64,000 nucleotides of DNA, taken from Cafeteria roenbergensis (taxonomy: Eukaryota > Sar > Bigyra > Bicosoecida > Cafeteriaceae). Positions 43,201 to 52,623 of this stretch are shown here, piece after piece (position 1 is the first letter of the stretch; the number at the start of each line of letters is the position of its first letter). Where the stretch lies: assembly GCA_008330645.1 (NCBI GenBank), contig VLTN01000013.1, positions 248,001 through 312,000 of the forward strand, read 5' to 3'. A model generated the notes under the pieces. That model made no database searches and was not told the DNA's origin. It was given only the letters and a program-made list of their open reading frames with translations. The position numbers and the translations under genes are program-made.

Positions 43201-44171
43201 TGGTGCCCAGGCGCGCAACCAGCGCAATGACGAGCTTGTCCTCCTGCGGGGCGGCGACGCGACGGGAGCGCACGCGCGGCGAGTCCAGTCGCGCGCGGCC
43301 GGCCGCGGAGGGAGAGCGGACAAGCGCCCGCACCGGGCCACGGCATGGGCCACGGGCGGGCGTCTGACACACGGGACTGGGCCACCCTGCCGCCGCTGAG
43401 GGGACGCTACACGACTTGGGCTTGCTGCGTCGCATGAACGGCATGCCTCACCTCGTCCGTCCACGGGCCCTTGACCAGGCCGGGTCGCAAAACCTTTTGC
43501 CAGCGGTGCAGGCATTGCACATCAGTCCTGTCCTCCAAGTGCTTCGCGATCGCCTTCCAGTTGCGGGCGCCATGCTTGTCAACTGCCTCTCGTAGTTGCT
43601 CGTCCTGCGCAGCACAATTGGCAACAAGGCAACGCCGGCCAGGCCCGTCACAGCGGCAGGTGCGCTCGGCCCGCGTGCCTGGCAGCCCCTATCCAGACAC
43701 GTCGCGGAGCTCGCAGGATGAGCGGCTCCGGGTGCTGCCAGGGGGCGGCCTGAGCCGTTCGAGCGCCTGTTTAAACGCCACGGTTAAAGACGGTCGCTGG
43801 CACGCTCGCGAATCGAGAGCAGCCACGGCCACACCCCACCGAGGGCCCCACCCGCCTCCGAGACGCGCCAGCATCTCGCCTGGTCCGGGAGCTGGCAGGG
43901 GGGGAGCGGGCCCCCCAAAGCAGACCGGCTTGCACCTCGGTGGCGAAGGCTTTGCCGGTCGATCTCCACGCAGCATGCCTCCGCCCCCCGTCCCCACACC
44001 CCGGTTGCTTCGCCCGACCTTGCACGTTGCAAACGAGGCCGCGCCCAAGGCACGTTTGTGCTCGAGGCGATGGGGCGTGCAGCTCGGCCCCAAGGGCTTG
44101 CTTACCTCCTCGGGGGTCCACTTGAGGCGCTCGCCAGCCGTAAGCTTGTTGCCCGCGCCTTTAGAGGACAT
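36476..44171 (-). CDS. Three-repeat Myb (3R-Myb) transcription factor with a ~2,100-residue low-complexity tail
   Basis: Exons 44171-44106, 43604-43452 and 43243-36476 (2,328 aa), both introns phase 0. The short first exons complete repeat 1: KWTPEE|DEQLREAVDKHGARNW ... DRTDVQCLHRWQKVL. Repeat 2 spans the next junction: GPWTDE|EDKLVIALVARLGTKKW ... QCRERWYNHL. Repeat 3 is GPFTVEEDIQLLTTKIRDG ... MLKNRYNSTLRR. In repeat 3 the first Trp is Phe (usual) and the last is Tyr (unusual). 3R-Myb proteins bind AACNG-type sites. In animals and plants they drive G2/M genes. The remaining ~2,150 residues are Ala, Ser, Gly and Pro runs with a few helical islands (for example around 38440-38200). Human c-Myb is 640 aa, so the tail is exceptional. 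Confidence 0.94.
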
Positions 44172-46187
44172 GAGCACTTGAGCGCGCACCCGCGCCCGGG
44201 GCTTCGCGCTGCTGCGCCGCCGCCCGCTGGCACCGACGGTAGACTCTCGTGGGCCGAGCTGCGCTCGCTGACAGCTCTGGTGGCGCTCTCGGGGGTCTCG
44301 CAGGGGGCGCCGAGGCGATTCCCAATTGGTCTGGCCGGACGTCGGCCAGACCACTGCGCTCCTCTGCCGCGAGCCGGGGTCATCGCAGGTCAGTCGCAGC
44401 GGCAGTCGCGGACCGCAGGGGACGCCTGCTGCCGCGAGCCGTGAGCCCCGCAAGGCGGGGCCGGCGGCCGGCAAGCCGCCAGCAATGCGGACTGGCGCGT
44501 GTCGGGATGCCGGCGACGTGAGCCAACGGACGAGAACGAGGACAAAACGGGCGCTAACCCGGCTGCCTAGCGGCCGCGTGCCACCCCGGCTCGACCCTGG
44601 CCAGCCGTCGCCGGGACGCGCGGCGACCCAAGTCATAGCAATGGCTTCGTGCGCGCGCCTGTAGGCGCCACCCTCGGGGGCACGGGCTCGTTTAGAGGCC
44701 ATTGTCACGCTTCTGGCTGGCCGCCAACCCGCTTGCAACTGCCTCGCCCAGAGACACACCCGTCATTAAAGGCGCAGTCCACTCGCCAACGAGCCCAGAT
44801 TCAGCTAGCGCGCGGCCAAGATCGCTCCGTCTCGCATCGGTCGGAGCTGTAAGCGATGCAAAGCACAAATGCCGGAGAAAGTCCAGTCGGGTTTGTTCTC
44901 TGCTGCCAGGCGAGGCATTCGAGGGCAGGAACGGGCGTACTCGACATGCAGTCGCCTGCCCAGGAGCGCGGTGCCAACGGCAGCCTGGAGCTCCCATGAG
45001 CTTGGAGAGGTTGCGGCCAGGGCGTGCGGTCGCGGCTTCGTTGCCAGAGTGGCGGAGCCGATGTTTCGCGACGGACTGGCAACAGAAGCATCGGAGTGAG
45101 AGGCAGGGCCGTTCCTGGTGACGGGCATTGCAGGTGCTGTAATCCCAGACGCTGGGGAGGGGGGAACCTCTGGCCACTCTGGCACCCCTGCATTGAATTC
45201 CGAGCGAGTCAGGAGCACACGACTCGAGAACGCGGCGGGGGGATGCTGCTCGTGAGCTCGTGGCCCCATGCTGCAGCGTCGAGAGCGACACAGTTGCATT
45301 TCGAGCACGGTGACCTTGCCAGGCGCTGTTGCCGAAGCGGGCCGCTTGTGGTTGATGGTTGCCTCCCAGATATGGGACGCCGAGGTGGTGGCGCTGCGGC
45401 ACGTCCGCAGGAGCGCCGCCAGCCGCGCTCTGATTTGCCAGACGGCCAAGCGGTTGCTGTTAGCAGCCTTCGGGACAAACTTTGACTTGTGGAGATGAAT
45501 CAACGGGATGGCGCGGATTTTGCCATGCAATCGCCGACGCTTGCAGTGGAGCATGCTCCTGCACGCGCGGGTCGCAACAAACCGCAACGGCTAATGAAGC
45601 ATAGCAAGCACAACGTGCTGCTGTAGCTTGGCGCCGGCTCGGGGGACATGGACCTGGATTATCAAATAGCCATCCCTACCACTGGGCGCGACATCGTGCG
45701 CGGAAACCCGCCAGCCTTGCTGAAGCGCAATTGGTAGCCCTCTTTTGATCATGGCGTCCTGGCCAGCGTTCGCTCAACTCCACCGCAGCAGCAAGGCCCC
45801 AATGTCACATTGCATTGGGAATAACAAAACAAATCGCACGCTGTTGTTATGTTGGTGCGTTGGCTGTTGATTGGGGCCAAGCGAACTCGACTTCTCGCCT
45901 CGCGAGTGGCTGGCCCTCGTCCCAAAATTGCACTCTGCTTTCTGCCCTCGCCCACCAGGGCACTGGCGCTCGTGCAAACGCACTCCGGGGGCCGGGCGAG
46001 GGCGAGGAGAGCCGGGAGCAGGCGGAAGGGCTCCTCCTGGAGTCTGGAGGCTAGGGTTGCCGTGGCTCAACTCTGCGCAGTGTCCTGCAATGGTAAACTC
46101 TGCCGGGCGTCCCGCCCGAACCAAGCGTTCGTCCGCTGGCTTTGCACACGTTGCGGCTCGCCCCGCGCAGCGAGGAGCCGGGGAGAC
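44172..46187. other. Two-kilobase divergent intergenic region with a GC-poor core
   Basis: The longest non-coding gap in the window, between the Myb and METTL1 starts. From about 44680 to 45870 the GC content drops clearly (many stretches near 55 percent by eye), with AT-rich words such as caaaacaaatcg. A 260-codon minus-strand frame (45587-44805) has no recognisable domain and a codon pattern unlike real genes here, so it is not called. No terminal repeats or transposase-like sequence were seen. Confidence 0.5.
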
Positions 46188-47654
46188 ATGGAGGCAGATG
46201 GCATCGACGAGGTTGCCTCGCCGACTGCCTCGGCGCTTTCGTCGCTCGAGCCTTCCGCGCTGGGAAGAGGCCACGAGCTCGAGGACACTGTGGCCCTTGC
46301 ACGCGCGCTGACAGGCCGCGCACCGCGCAAGACGTTCTACCGGGTGCGCGCGCACATCAACCCTCTCAGCTCGGGGACATGCCCTCGCCCGCGGCGGCCG
46401 GAAAACTTTGCTTGGGACGAGTTTTTCGAGGCGGCCGGCGGCGACCTCAGCATGCCGCCGCCCGAAGTGGTGAGGCGCATCCGGTGGCCGACTGACGAGG
46501 ACAAGGGGGACACTGGTGTGTTCAAAGGCACGCAGCGGCAGGGCAAGGCCGCGTCATCCCCGCAGCCGTCATCCTCGTCGTCTTCGTCGTCGTCCTCGGA
46601 AGCCGCACGCAGCCGCGCTGCTGCTGCAGCGGGGGCTGCCGGTGCGTCCGGCGCGCAAGGCACGCCGCAGCCGGCGGACTCGGCAGCTGCCGACGACGGC
46701 GGTGCTGCTGCGATCGCTGCTGGCGCTGGCATCGCCTCCAGCGACGCCTCCTCCTGGGTTGCATCCTCGCTGGCGGCTCTACCCCCTCTAGCCTCCCCAG
46801 CCCCCGTAGACATTCTGGACATAGGAGCTGGGTTCGGAGGGCTCCTGTTCGGCCTCAACCTGGTCTTCCCCGGCGCTCGAAAGCTCGCCTTGGAGATCCG
46901 CGGCCGCGTCGCCGAGTTCGTCAGGCTCAAGGTGCTGGCCGCGCGCGCCGCCGGAGACGCCGCCGCGCGCCGCTGCGGCGTGCAGCGCGTGAACACCATG
47001 TGCCAGCTTCCCTCCTTCCTCCCGTTGGCCTCTGTCTCCGCCATTTTCATCTGCTTCCCCGACCCGCATTTCAAGCGCCAGAACCACCGCCGGCGGATCA
47101 TTTCGCCGGCCTTGCTCTCCGAGTACGCGGCAGTGCTTCGGGAGGGCGGGCTCCTCTTCACCATCACGGACGTGCCCGCGCTGCACGACTGGATGCACAC
47201 CCACCTGGAGGACCACCCGAGCTTCGAGGCCACGCCTGCCGCTGCCGACGACCCCTGCGTGATTGCAATGCGCATGGCGACGGACGAGGCCCGCAAGTCG
47301 CTGCGGGAGGGCCGCCACCACCAGTGGAACGTGTACAGGCGGCGCTCTGACGCCGACGCGGACGCGGCAGCGGCCGCGGCGGGGCCGTTCTTCGGAGGCT
47401 ACTACGGCGGCGTGGCGGTGCCCATCACCGAGAAGGGCGTCAACGACGCCCCGGAGATGTTCCACTGGACAGTGCTGGAGCGGGAGGCAGCAGCGAAGCG
47501 CGCGAAGCTGGACGGGTCGGGAGGCGCAGCTGGCGCTGGCGCTGCAGGCGCTGGCACTGCAGGCGGGGCTGGCGCGGCTGCGGCTGCAAGCGCGGCCGAT
47601 GAGAGCGGCGTCGGTTCCACCCAGGCCACCGAGGCTGGTGCTGCGAGTGCCTAG
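46188..47654 (+). CDS. METTL1/TRMB tRNA (guanine-N7)-methyltransferase
   Basis: Single exon, 488 aa from ATG 46188. It makes m7G46 in tRNA together with a WDR4/Trm82-like partner, which is not in this window. Motifs match METTL1: FYRVRAHINPLS near the start, the SAM-binding VDILDIGAGFGGLLFGLNLV (~207), LALEIRGRVAEFV, the substrate-binding FICFPDPHFKRQNHRRRIIS (~287), LLFTITDVPALHDWMHTHLE. A Ser/Ala-rich insert (~115-200) splits the N-terminal helix region from the catalytic fold, and the C-terminal ~60 residues are Ala/Gly-rich. Yeast Trm8 and human METTL1 are about 280 aa, so both inserts are additions. The frame is open further upstream, but the ATG at 46188 is in a suitable context and starts just ahead of conserved sequence. 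Confidence 0.96.
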   Translation: MEADGIDEVASPTASALSSLEPSALGRGHELEDTVALARALTGRAPRKTFYRVRAHINPLSSGTCPRPRRPENFAWDEFFEAAGGDLSMPPPEVVRRIRWPTDEDKGDTGVFKGTQRQGKAASSPQPSSSSSSSSSSEAARSRAAAAAGAAGASGAQGTPQPADSAAADDGGAAAIAAGAGIASSDASSWVASSLAALPPLASPAPVDILDIGAGFGGLLFGLNLVFPGARKLALEIRGRVAEFVRLKVLAARAAGDAAARRCGVQRVNTMCQLPSFLPLASVSAIFICFPDPHFKRQNHRRRIISPALLSEYAAVLREGGLLFTITDVPALHDWMHTHLEDHPSFEATPAAADDPCVIAMRMATDEARKSLREGRHHQWNVYRRRSDADADAAAAAAGPFFGGYYGGVAVPITEKGVNDAPEMFHWTVLEREAAAKRAKLDGSGGAAGAGAAGAGTAGGAGAAAAASAADESGVGSTQATEAGAASA

Positions 47655-47829
47655 GCGACAGTGAGCTTGCGGCTCGTGCAGTCGCTTGCGTGGGGCCAAT
47701 GCCCTGTTCGTAGTTGTGGCCGCTACTTTCCCCCAACTCACCTTGCGTCAATCCAGAGTTCGAAGAAGCAGCCCACACCGCTTGTTCACGCTGAAGCGCG
47801 AGCCGCACGCGCCCCACCCGGCGGACGCC

Positions 47830-50174
47830 ATGGCGGAGCGTGCAGGGTGGCCGTACTGGGTGCTCTTGGCCCTGCGCGCGGCCCTTGTGCTGAGCCCGGG
47901 CTACGTTCACACGGATGAGTGGTTCCAGTCACCCGAGATTGCCGCAACAGTTGTGTGCGGCTCCTCGGCACGCATCCCGTGGGAGTTTTCCGGGTGCACC
48001 GACCCGGCCAGGAGCATGATGCCGCCGTGAGACAGCAGGCTTGCAGCGGCAGGCGCTGAAGGCGCCGGGGCGCGCGGAGCCTACTCCTGCTGACATTGCT
48101 GCCCTGGCTTGAGCTCCGCAGGCTGCTCGGCTCAGGCGCTCCAATCGCCCTCGCGGCAATGTTCGGCGGGTGTAGTTCCGGGTGGACGGTGCTGCTGGCT
48201 CCGCGGCTGTGGCTGCTGGCGCTGTCCCTGGTCAGCGACTGGTGCGTTTGCCACTTTTGCAAGCGGATGGGCGTGAGCCACCAGCCGGTGCTGCTGTCAA
48301 TGATGGCAACGTGGAGCAGTGCGCTGCTCTCGACCCGCCCCTTTTCCAACACGCTCGAGGCGTTCTGGCTGGCGGCCCTCTTGGCGCTGGTGGCCGAGGC
48401 GTTCGCTCGCAGCCGCGCTCGGCCTGCCGGACTGGCCATCCACGCCCTGCAGGTGGCAGCAGGCGCCGTGCTGGGCCTGGGGGTGTTCACGCGCTTCACG
48501 TTTGTGCTCTTCGCGGCGGCGCCTGGGGTTGCCATGGTGGCCCTGGCCGCCTGGCGGGGCTTCGGCAGCGGGCCCGCGGCGCGCCGCCACGAAGCGCCTC
48601 TGGTCCAGGAGCACGGTCCGGCACAGGCCGCGGGTGGGGTGGCTGGCTGGGCCGACGGCGCGGACCTGGCTGACCCGCCATCGGCGTCGCCATCGGCGTC
48701 GCCATCGGCATCGTCATCGGCGCACGAGGCGGCGGGGCTGAGGCGGCGGAGGCGCATCGCAGGCGGGCCGGCGGGTCACGCGCCGCCGGCTGCCGGTGGC
48801 GCCGCCCCGTCGTCGGAGGGCCACGGCGGTACTGACGGGGGCTCGGTGTCCGGAGCGGCTGCCGCAATTGCGGTGGCGGCGGCAGAGGCAGGGCTGGGGC
48901 TCGCCGTGGCCGTTGCCGCGCTGGTCGCGCTGGACACGGCGCAGTTTGGCGGGGCGGAGCCCGTTCTGGCGCCCCTGGCTAACTTTGTCTACAACCTCGA
49001 CCCGCAGAACCTGGCACTGCACGGCACGCACCCGCGCTGGCTCCACGCGCTGGTGAATGCGCCCCTCGTCTGCGGCGCGCTGGTGCCCGCCGCTCTGCTG
49101 GAGTCCTGGCTCCGCCGAAGGAGGAGCAGCAGCGGCTGGCAACAGCAGGTGTTGTGGGGGCCGCCCCCCGAGGACGCCGCTCGCTGGGTCTGCTGGGGGG
49201 TGGTGGTCGCGGGGCTGGGGGGCCTGTCGTGGGCGCCCCACCAGGAGCCTCGGTTCCTGCTGCCCCTCCTGCTGCCGCTCGCTGTCCTCGGAGGGAGCAC
49301 CGCCTGGGATGCCGCGTGCGAGGCTTGCAGGGGCGCTCTCTGCTGCAGCAGCCGCCCGCACGGCCCCGCCGGCCGCCCAGCCGCAGAGGGCGTGGCGGAC
49401 CTGCTGGCCCGGCCCGCGGCCCAGGCATCGCCGGCGCGGATGGGGCGGTGCGGCCGCCTGTCGCTCGGCGTCGCGCTGTGGGCGCACCTGCTCCTGGGGC
49501 TCTCCTGGTTCGCCCTCCTGCACCAGGGAGGCACCATGAGGGCGGCGCTGGGCGTCCAGGGGGCCGTCGCCGCCCGAGCGGCCAACGCATCGGCTGCCTC
49601 GTCCAGCTCGGCAGGAGGGGCGCCGGCCGCATCAGGCCGCGCGTGGGCCGTGGCTGGAGCGTGGCGCGCCCCCGAGCCAGTGATTGCGGTGGCGTCGGCC
49701 GGAACCCTCTTTCTCCCCCGCACCCTCATGGCTCTGCCCGGCACGCCTCCGCCTTTGGGCAGGCAGCACATGGACAGAGCGGCGTGCCCCTTGAGCAAGC
49801 AGGGCGCAGTCTCGGACAGGTTCGTGCAGCCCGCCTCTGGTCGGCCCGCTGTGTTTGACAACGGCGGCAGGGACGGGCTGGATGCCTGCAGAGCCGCCGG
49901 TAGAGCGATTCGGAGGGCGTGCAAGCCAGGGTCGTCGACCGGTGCAGCAGCTGTCGTTCTGGCCTCGGGGTCGGTGTCCCGGAATGCCGTGGAGGCAGCG
50001 CTGGACGAGGCTTCGAGTGGTGGCAGGGGCGGCAGCTATAGTGTGCGAGCCGAGCGCCTGGCCAGCTGGTGGCCGCACCTGAGCGCGGAGGAGCTGCCCG
50101 GCTGGCCGCTCGACGCGAGCCAGCTGCAGCTCGTTGCCACGCTGCTGGTCTGCCGCGCAGAAGACAGCCGTTGA
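47830..50174 (+). CDS. GPI mannosyltransferase (GT22 family, PIG-Z/SMP3-like)
   Basis: Exons 47830-48026 and 48122-50174 (749 aa). GT22 enzymes are multi-span ER proteins that move mannose from dolichol-phosphate-mannose. The first lumenal loop has YVHTDEWFQSPEI, where the acidic pair is the presumed catalytic site, followed by IPWEFSGCTDPARSMMPP|LL, rebuilt by splicing. The WEF...RS..P order resembles PIG-Z/SMP3 (fourth mannose) more than PIG-B. Many hydrophobic helices follow (WLLALSLVSDWCV, LEAFWLAALLALVAEAF, GLGVFTRFTFVLFAAAPGVA, LNPHQEPRFLLP-like SWAPHQEPRFLLPLLLPL). The HQEPRFLLP motif is typical of GT22. A Ser/Ala/His loop (~185-260) is inserted. It starts 175 bases after the METTL1 stop. 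Confidence 0.85.
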
Positions 50175-50451
50175 AGTGTGCGCCTGTGTTGGTTCAGCGC
50201 AAGCCGGCTCAGCACGCCGAGTGGCCAGCAATCTGAGCAGCCCGCTGCGCGTGGGTGAGTCTCGCTGCGGCGCACAGCTGGACCGCACAGAGCCCCGCCG
50301 AGCACGCGATGAACGACCAAGCCGCTTCAAGCCTATGGAGCCTGCCTGTCGCGTGGTGCGGCCATCGCAGAGCGTGGCTCTGCCTCGGGGAGTGAGGCAG
50401 CGGCGCTTGAGCGCCATTCCGTAGCTTGGCGCGCCTCAGGGAGGGGTGACA

Positions 50452-51702
50452 ATGGCATGGCGTCGCGGGACACGCGCCCTTAGCTGTCTTGTGGCCATGG
50501 GCACCGTCGCGCCAGCGACGGCCGCCACAACAACAGCGCGGGAGAACTCCCGAACTGTCCCGACCGGCCACGGAAGCCGCGTGGTAGCCGCAAGCCCGTC
50601 CGCGGTCCCGGAGGCCCCAGCTGCCGAGTCCTGGGCGGCCACCGCCAAGCTGAACCCGTTTGGCGACCTGGATGTGTCCTTCACTGAGCGAGGGCGTGCC
50701 ATGGCCGAGGCAAGCCCCGCACAAACCCGAGACGCTGTCATGCAAGTGATCAGCGACGCGGCCCAGAAGACCGCCCGCGGCTGCACGCTGACCCTCCGCG
50801 GGCCGCACGAGTGCGCAATGGCCGTCCCGCTGGCCCTGGCCTGCGGTTACCGCTTCCACCGCGCGACGGGCGACGACTGCATCATGCGCTTTTTCGCCAA
50901 GCACGGCGCGGCCGCCGAGGCCACGGGGGAGGACCCGCTTCCCATGGCTGCGCACACCATGATGGCGACCGGCGGCGTGGTGTTCAACAGCCGGGGGGAG
51001 GTTCTTCTGATCCGCCAGACCTACGATCGGCACGCGGAGTGGCGGCTTCCTGGCGGCGCGCTGGACCCGCACGAGACACTCGTCCAGGGCGCGGCGCGCG
51101 AGGTGGGCGAGGAAACCGGCGTCAAGGTGCAGCCGCTTGGGGTGCTGAGCCTTCGTCAAGCCCCCGTGTATGAGTCCCTGTTCGGCAAGGGGTTCCTGGG
51201 CGCATCGGTGCTGTTCGCCGTGGACGACGCGGCGGAGACTGGCGCCGACGACGGGCGCCCCGTCCTCGCCTGGCCCAAGGACGAGATCCTCGAAGCGCGG
51301 TGGGTGCCCCTCGCGCACGCCCTGCGGCCCTTCCCTGCGCTGCGCGCCAGCCGCCAGCGCGGGACTGAGACGGCTGCGCAGCGCTTGGCTCGCGCGCGGC
51401 AAGTGAGCGACACCGTGTCTCACGGCATGACGCGGTCTGCCTACCAGCGTGTGTCCGTGGTCCGCGGTGCCATGGCAGCAGGGCTGGTGGCCCTGGTCCC
51501 GGAGGAGGCCATTGCCGAGGCCGTCTCGGGGGGCTGCATCACCGAGGGCGAGGTCGAGGCCGCGCGGGCAGGCATCCCGGGCGCTGTGCCGCTGCTTCGG
51601 GAAGTGTTCCACGCCGACGGCTTTCCGCATGGCAGACAGGGCCTGCCCTGGTACGCCCTAATGCCGGGGCCGGCGCCCTCGACAGGCAGCCCCGCGGAAT
51701 GA
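50452..51702 (+). CDS. NUDT6-like Nudix hydrolase
   Basis: Single exon, 416 aa. The Nudix box GGALDPHETLVQGAAREVGEETGV fits GX5EX7REUXEEXGU with every key acid present (about residues 202-224), so metal-dependent hydrolysis of a nucleoside-diphosphate derivative is plausible. Upstream, residues ~65-150 match the N-terminal domain of NUDT6 (FGDLDVSFTERGRAM and VPLALACGYRFHRATGDDCI), which separates it from other Nudix families. The N-terminal ~50 residues (basic, Ser/Ala/Thr-rich) may be a mitochondrial or secretory leader. The C-terminal ~150 residues beyond the Nudix fold are not recognised. Substrate is unknown even for animal NUDT6. Confidence 0.9.
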   Translation: MAWRRGTRALSCLVAMGTVAPATAATTTARENSRTVPTGHGSRVVAASPSAVPEAPAAESWAATAKLNPFGDLDVSFTERGRAMAEASPAQTRDAVMQVISDAAQKTARGCTLTLRGPHECAMAVPLALACGYRFHRATGDDCIMRFFAKHGAAAEATGEDPLPMAAHTMMATGGVVFNSRGEVLLIRQTYDRHAEWRLPGGALDPHETLVQGAAREVGEETGVKVQPLGVLSLRQAPVYESLFGKGFLGASVLFAVDDAAETGADDGRPVLAWPKDEILEARWVPLAHALRPFPALRASRQRGTETAAQRLARARQVSDTVSHGMTRSAYQRVSVVRGAMAAGLVALVPEEAIAEAVSGGCITEGEVEAARAGIPGAVPLLREVFHADGFPHGRQGLPWYALMPGPAPSTGSPAE

Positions 51703-52623
51703 GCGTGTGCGCGAGTTGCTAGAGGGTCGGTCGCGCAGCCCGCCCGCTCCCTGCCCGCGCCCCAAAGCACTGGTGGTCCCATTTTGGGTGTGCCAACAAG
51801 CTCATGCGGGGTCGCATGGGTGTGCGGCGGCCGTCGCTGTGCCCGCTGAAACAGCTCTCAAGATCTTGCAATGCTGCCCGCAGCACCCGCCCCGAGCGCT
51901 GCGCTGCGCTGCACCGGCGCCGCCACACCCCCCTGCGCGCACCTCAAGCCTGCAGCACGCACGCTCCGCCCGACGGTCGGTGCCGCGCGACACGGCGCCG
52001 ACAACGGCGTGATGAGTGCAGTGGCGGCCCCGGGCGTGCGTGTGTCGCAGCGGGTCAGGCGAGGCAAGCCAGCCAGAGAGGGTCTTGCGGGATTTGGGGT
52101 CGCGCCGGACTGACTCAACGACGTATCAACAACGAAAGACTTGGCGTCGGAAGCTCACAAAACGAAGACGGGGGAGCAGCGGCAGTAGCACCAGCGAGGG
52201 GGAGCGACCGGCGCTGGGCACACGGGTCCTTGCAGTCGTCCTGTCTCAGCTGGGCGCTGCCGTGACGCCATACACGCAACGGAAACGAAGCGCCTCGAGC
52301 AAAGAGCTCCAGGAGTCTGACAACGGGGGGGGGGAGGGGGAGGGGGCGCTGGCGAGGCGAGGGGGAGCAGTCTTGCTGCCCCTCCCTGTCTCTGCCTGCA
52401 AGCCTCCGGTCCGCGCCTCCAGGAGCTCATGCGGGTGGCAGGGACTTACCGGGGCTGCCACCTCCTCCCAAGCCGCTCGCCAAGGAGGGCCAGGGTCGGG
52501 GAGGCAGCACAAACGGTCTGATCGGGAACGGGATCCAGACTCAGACGGGACTTAGCCCCATCACCCATCACAGCGGGTGGATGGGGGGGGGGGGGGGGGC
52601 GGCGGGACGGCCACCAGACCCGC
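51703..52623. other. Convergent intergenic region with a 17-base G run
   Basis: About 920 bases between two 3' ends. It includes a perfect run of 17 G at 52583-52599, 24 bases from the importin alpha stop codon, and shorter G runs near 52326-52345. No frame with family resemblance was found. Confidence 0.55.

Noticed and set aside
45125-45160. The string gctgtaatcccag, which resembles the start of a primate Alu
   Set aside because: Only about 13 bases match, no further Alu sequence follows and there is no A-rich tail. It is coincidence and not contamination or a SINE.
44805-45587. A 260-codon minus-strand frame in the GC-poor gap
   Set aside because: No domain, codon pattern unlike neighbouring genes and no splice context. 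I prefer to call the area non-coding.
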